Below, one piece after another: positions 60,748 to 64,000 of a stretch of DNA of 64,000 nt. Location: assembly GCF_006517235.1 (NCBI RefSeq), contig NZ_CP041188.1, positions 496,001 to 560,000 on the forward strand, given 5' to 3'. The notes under the pieces were generated by a model that worked only from the letters and a program-made list of their open reading frames with translations, was not told the DNA's origin and ran no database searches. The translations under genes were made by a program, and so were the position numbers. Position 1 is the first letter of the stretch. The number at the start of each line of letters is the position of its first letter. This DNA comes from Pseudarthrobacter sp. NIBRBAC000502772 (GTDB lineage: Bacteria > Actinomycetota > Actinomycetes > Actinomycetales > Micrococcaceae).

Positions 60748-61113
60748 GGGGTCGGACGGGGCAGAGGGTGCGGCTGACGATTAGCTTGTGGCTTGCAGGG
60801 CATGGCATCCAAAGCGGCCTTAGCCTCTTCGGAGCCTCTTCTGCGGGCCCTCCCCCATCCAATTTCAAACGCCGATAATGAAGATTATGTAAGGTTGTCA
60901 GTATGTAAGGACAATTAGAAAGCGTGTAAGTAGGATATCAGTTGCCCCCCCCTTTTTGCAGTCTCCAACCGTACGACTTTGAACTGCGACTGAGTTCAAG
61001 GTCCTCGACGGTAAGGAAACGTATGGCCTGACTGCACTGTTGCGGAGATTCAACTGATGAATCACGGGTTAGTTCTTTCGTGTGAGAAACTCAAAGCGCG
61101 AAAGGAGGCCTAC
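60748..61113. promoter_or_regulatory. Promoter region of the ABC-3C operon
   Basis: The stretch becomes AT-rich after 60860. TATGTAAGG occurs at 60886-60894 and again at 60902-60910, with a related GTGTAAG at 60924-60930, spaced 16-22 bp. They could be operator repeats or -10-like elements. No gene is seen. Confidence 0.45.
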
Positions 61114-62226
61114 GTGCGGCCAGTTAATGACGACGGTGTTCTCCTGGTGCCCGTACCTCCGCCTTCCGCGCTGGATGGCGCGCCGTTCGTACCTGCAGTT
61201 CCCAGCCATCTGGCTTTGACTCCAGAAAAATACATCTGGCTCTACAACGACGTTGAGTGGGAAGAGTTTGTCTTGGAGTGGGCAACGAGCCTGACGCCAA
61301 AATATGAGCAAGTGATGCGCAGCGGAGGGGCCAACGACCACGGAGTAGACGTTGCCGGATTCGCATCATCCGCGGGCTTTGACGGCGCGTGGGACTGCTA
61401 TCAGTGCAAACACTATGGTGCGCATCTGGTTCCCAGCGACGCCTATCCCGAAATCTTGAAAATCGTCCTCGGCGTTTTGGCCGGCCACTACACATGGCCA
61501 CGTCAATATCGGTTTGCCGCCCCGAAAGGTTACGGCACCAACCTAGCGAATCTGATTCATTCCCCTAGCAAACTCAAAGCCGGGATCGTAAAGGAGCTCA
61601 CCAAGGCCAAGAGCGTTCTAGTCAAACATCTCGGGTCGGTGTCCTTGCAGTCCGTACTCGAATACATCGACGCGGCTGACTTTTCGATATTCGGAATGGT
61701 AGAACTCCATGAACTGGTAGAGCAGCACGCAGGAACTCGCTGGCACTCTGCACGGTTCGGAGTTTCGCTACCGCTTCGCCCTGGTTCCACGCAACCAACA
61801 GTGGAGCCCGGAGAACACGAGCAAACCTACATCGAAAAATTGATAGCGGCCTACAATGAGCAACACCCCGATTCCTTAATCACGCCGGCGAATGCGGTCA
61901 GTCACGACAAGGTCAACCAGCACTATTCGCGGCAGCGTGTGTCCTTCTATAGTGCCGAATCACTCCGGCTCTTCGCACGCGATTCAGTCCCGGAGGGAAC
62001 ATTCGACAAGCTCCAGAACGAGATTTTCGACGGCGTCGTTGATACACACGACCGGGAGCACAAGAACGGACTCGAACGCCTTCACCGAGTAGCGGAAGCA
62101 GCACGCCAGCTATCTATCACGGCAAACAGCCTCCTGCCAGTAGTAGAGGTGCGCGATCGAACCGGAATCTGTCATCAGCTTGCCAACGACGACCGGCTGA
62201 GCTGGTGCAATGCAAGCGCTGAATAG
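61114..62226 (+). CDS. ABC-3C system effector with restriction-endonuclease-like N-terminal domain
   Basis: A 370-residue protein. The N-terminal third reads like an Mrr-type PD-(D/E)xK nuclease: WEEFVLEW, then GGANDHGVDVAGF with the catalytic Asp and WDCYQCKHYG with the QxK pair. The rest matches the ABC-3C C-terminal domain as I recall it. GTG 61114 is chosen because AAAGGAGG lies 5 bp upstream; an ATG 57 bp earlier has no such site. It overlaps the middle-component gene by 17 bp and opens a three-gene conflict system. Confidence 0.75.
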   Translation: MRPVNDDGVLLVPVPPPSALDGAPFVPAVPSHLALTPEKYIWLYNDVEWEEFVLEWATSLTPKYEQVMRSGGANDHGVDVAGFASSAGFDGAWDCYQCKHYGAHLVPSDAYPEILKIVLGVLAGHYTWPRQYRFAAPKGYGTNLANLIHSPSKLKAGIVKELTKAKSVLVKHLGSVSLQSVLEYIDAADFSIFGMVELHELVEQHAGTRWHSARFGVSLPLRPGSTQPTVEPGEHEQTYIEKLIAAYNEQHPDSLITPANAVSHDKVNQHYSRQRVSFYSAESLRLFARDSVPEGTFDKLQNEIFDGVVDTHDREHKNGLERLHRVAEAARQLSITANSLLPVVEVRDRTGICHQLANDDRLSWCNASAE

Positions 62227-62704
62227 CCCCATTGAGCTAGGTGTTCGATCACTCATCGTACTGACCGCGGCATTTCCCAAAGCCCTGGATCTGAGCCGAC
62301 TAGTGCTCATGGACCACTGCCTTTTGCACAGCGCCGATCTGGGCGGACCAGAGAGCATCCTCCCGCCGCTACCAGCCCGCACGGGAGAGCTGGGAATGAA
62401 ACGCACGGTCATCGAACACGGGATACATGTAATGGTCCGGGCCGGCATGATCGACGCGTTAGCGACGCCAGACGGACTTTTCTATAGGGCCAGCGATGAT
62501 GCCCGACCCTTCCTCCAATTGCTTCGATCCCCGCACACTACGTCACTCGCGGCCGTTGCCGATTGGATAGCCCATGAGTTCAGTGAACTCAGCGAAGACC
62601 AGATCCGAGATCGGATGAACAGCGTCACCGCCCGGTGGAGTGAAGAGTTTGAATGGTCCCGGGCACTGGCAGATGACACAGGAAGCGAAGGCATTGAAGC
62701 ATGA
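62210..62704 (+). CDS. ABC-3C system middle component (MC2-like)
   Basis: A 164-residue helical protein: LNSPIELGVRSLIVLTAAFP then KALDLSRLVLMDHCLLHSAD, and RTGELGMKRTVIEHGIHVMV, which is the pattern of the middle component type 2 of ABC three-component systems. The middle component is thought to link the ATPase to the effector. It overlaps the ATPase gene by 4 bp (ATGA) and the effector gene by 17 bp, so stoichiometric expression is likely. Confidence 0.8.
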   Translation: MQALNSPIELGVRSLIVLTAAFPKALDLSRLVLMDHCLLHSADLGGPESILPPLPARTGELGMKRTVIEHGIHVMVRAGMIDALATPDGLFYRASDDARPFLQLLRSPHTTSLAAVADWIAHEFSELSEDQIRDRMNSVTARWSEEFEWSRALADDTGSEGIEA

Positions 62705-64000
62705 GGCTTATCCATCTCACGGCCGTCGGCCCTGATCATCCCGCCGCGTCTCTAAACTTTGCGCCTCGCCTCACGGTCATCTATGGAGCCTCGGAAACCG
62801 GCAAATCGTACATCATCGATGCACTGGACTTCATGTTCGGCGGTCAGTCACTGCGGGACATCCCGCAGGCCAAACCATACCGAACAATGCTTTTGGGCCT
62901 TGAACTGGCAGATGGAACAGCTGTAACGCTTGCCCGTGCCGTGCGCGGGGGAAAAATCTACGTCTACGAAGAGGACCTGCGGACGTTGCCGGACCGCGTT
63001 CCAGATCGAACGCTTCTTGCACAGCACAACAAAGTCAACGACGAGAACATCTCGCACTTCCTGCTATCCGATTTAGGAATCGCCGGCGCACAGTTGCGAA
63101 AGAACCAGCGCAATGTGCTCCAAACCATGGGTCTTCGAAACTTGGCTCATCTTTGCCTGATTGACGAGACCCGGGTGCAAGCCAAAACCTCCCCAGTCGA
63201 GTCGGGCATTCCCACTGCGCGTACTGCGGAGCGGTCCGCCCTCAAGCTGTTGCTCGAAGGTGTCGACGACTCCGGCCTCACGACTGGCGAGGATCCAGTG
63301 CAGTTCCGGCGTGTCAACCGTGGCCAAGTCGAAGTTCTCGACCGGGTCATGCTTCAACTGCGAGAGCAGATCGGCACTGCCCCCGAGCGACAGTCGCTGC
63401 TCGAACAACTGGCCCGGGTGAACATCGCCATCTCCGCTGCCTCGGCCTCCATAGAGGAAGGCCTCGCAAAACGAGACAGCTTGACAGCCAGACGAGAACA
63501 AGTGCAGGCCAAGTCCCGTAGCCTGCGCGGGGCCCTCTCAGACACGCAAACCCTGATTTCTCGCTTCTCCCTCTTGGATCAGCAATACGCATCTGATCTG
63601 GAACGATTGAACATGGTCCAAGAGGCTGGCACCTTCCTCGGATACTTCAATTCAAGCGTGTGTATGTTCTGCGGGGCGGACCCCCAACACCACAACTCCG
63701 CCCACGCGGTCTACGAAACGACTGCCCTCTCGAAATCCGTGGATGCCGAAGTGTCGAAGACCCAGGCCCTGAAACAGGACCTGGCACAAACAATCGGTGG
63801 TCTCGTGAATGACCGGATGCGAGATGAGACAGCGCTGGAAGGCCTGTCGGCGGAATTAACTCTGGTCGGGACGTCCATCCACAATCTGGAGAGCGACCTT
63901 CAACCCGCCCGCGACGACATGAAGCTTCTACTCGACCAACGATCCAAGCTGGAGCGGCTGATAGGCCTTTGGGATCGAATCGGCGATCTCACCACCCTCA
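62701..64000 (+). CDS. ABC-3C system SMC/Rad50-like ATPase, 5' part (runs off window)
   Basis: The reading frame is open for 433 codons to the end of the window. It begins with an ABC-type N-lobe: Walker A GASETGKS at about residues 30-37, then a long coiled coil from about residue 220. A zinc-hook-like CxxC (SVCMFCGAD, Cys321 and Cys324) sits inside the coil, as in Rad50-type and DUF3732 ATPases. Walker B and signature must lie beyond the window. It is the energy-using sensor of the predicted defence system. Confidence 0.82.
   Translation, partial: MRLIHLTAVGPDHPAASLNFAPRLTVIYGASETGKSYIIDALDFMFGGQSLRDIPQAKPYRTMLLGLELADGTAVTLARAVRGGKIYVYEEDLRTLPDRVPDRTLLAQHNKVNDENISHFLLSDLGIAGAQLRKNQRNVLQTMGLRNLAHLCLIDETRVQAKTSPVESGIPTARTAERSALKLLLEGVDDSGLTTGEDPVQFRRVNRGQVEVLDRVMLQLREQIGTAPERQSLLEQLARVNIAISAASASIEEGLAKRDSLTARREQVQAKSRSLRGALSDTQTLISRFSLLDQQYASDLERLNMVQEAGTFLGYFNSSVCMFCGADPQHHNSAHAVYETTALSKSVDAEVSKTQALKQDLAQTIGGLVNDRMRDETALEGLSAELTLVGTSIHNLESDLQPARDDMKLLLDQRSKLERLIGLWDRIGDLTTL

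Noticed and set aside
1..64000. CRISPR array, rRNA genes, complete insertion sequence or prophage
   Set aside because: I looked for regularly spaced repeats, rRNA-like sequence, transposase motifs and phage structural genes and found none beyond the resolvase relic.

Overview
The window is high-GC DNA from an actinomycete, most likely an Arthrobacter-type member of the Micrococcaceae. The evidence is the fhaA-fhaB-PP2C gene order beside a tRNA-Leu(CAG), a close relative of actinobacterial putrescine oxidase, and two mycothiol-type maleylpyruvate isomerases. The first 2 kb is chromosomal core. Most of the rest is a catabolic region dominated by aromatic-ring cleavage and sugar or alicyclic-polyol genes, and the last 5 kb looks like an accessory/defence region.

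Layout. (1) 1-1317: start of a PP2C phosphatase gene, fhaB and fhaA, then tRNA-Leu and a strong terminator. (2) 2.1-6.0 kb: TetR regulator, a perfect 11-bp-arm palindrome, putrescine oxidase and an APC permease. (3) 6.1-9.0 kb: GntR regulator, L-talarate/galactarate dehydratase and an AEC permease. (4) 9.0-12 kb: small hypothetical genes and a decayed resolvase. (5) 12.0-20.5 kb, module A: an MHS transporter, Gfo/Idh dehydrogenase and SnoaL-like protein on the minus strand; an IclR regulator flanked by identical palindromes; then on the plus strand type II dehydroquinase, a TIM-barrel isomerase/dehydratase, hydroxyquinol-type intradiol dioxygenase, maleylacetate reductase and a second SnoaL-like protein. 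(6) 20.6-29.1 kb: GntR regulator, two Gfo/Idh enzymes, a ribose-type ABC importer, an HpaI-type aldolase and an M24-fold enzyme. (7) 29.4-31.4 kb: an isolated leuCD pair. (8) 32.0-41.3 kb, module B: GntR regulator, MHS transporter, SDR, a divergent dehydroquinase-like protein, Gfo/Idh, FAA hydrolase, gentisate dioxygenase, maleylpyruvate isomerase and an NHL-repeat protein. (9) 41.5-45.9 kb: a rearranged second copy of the ABC locus in which a desaturase / Rieske ferredoxin / ferredoxin reductase operon stands where the permease and most of the ATPase should be. (10) 46.4-58.4 kb: a CoA-dependent salicylate-to-gentisate operon ending in adk, with a PaaX regulator, AAHS transporter and alpha/beta hydrolase. 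(11) 58.4-64 kb: lipoprotein, GIY-YIG-like protein and a three-gene ABC-3C conflict system whose ATPase runs off the window.

How they work together. Modules A and B have the same logic: uptake by an MHS symporter, oxidation by Gfo/Idh (plus SDR in B), dehydration by a dehydroquinase-family enzyme, then ring cleavage by hydroxyquinol dioxygenase (A) or gentisate dioxygenase (B). I infer two parallel routes that aromatise alicyclic polyhydroxy compounds (quinate/shikimate-like or cyclitol-like) and then cleave the ring. The 46-55 kb operon would supply gentisate from salicylate through salicylyl-CoA. One 22-bp operator family occurs in front of the 20.7-kb GntR gene, in the divergent Gfo/Idh-ABC promoter and in the duplicated promoter at 41.7 kb, so the desaturase operon has probably been captured into that GntR regulon.

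Limits: all family calls are from reading translated sequence without database searches; substrates are inferred from family and context.
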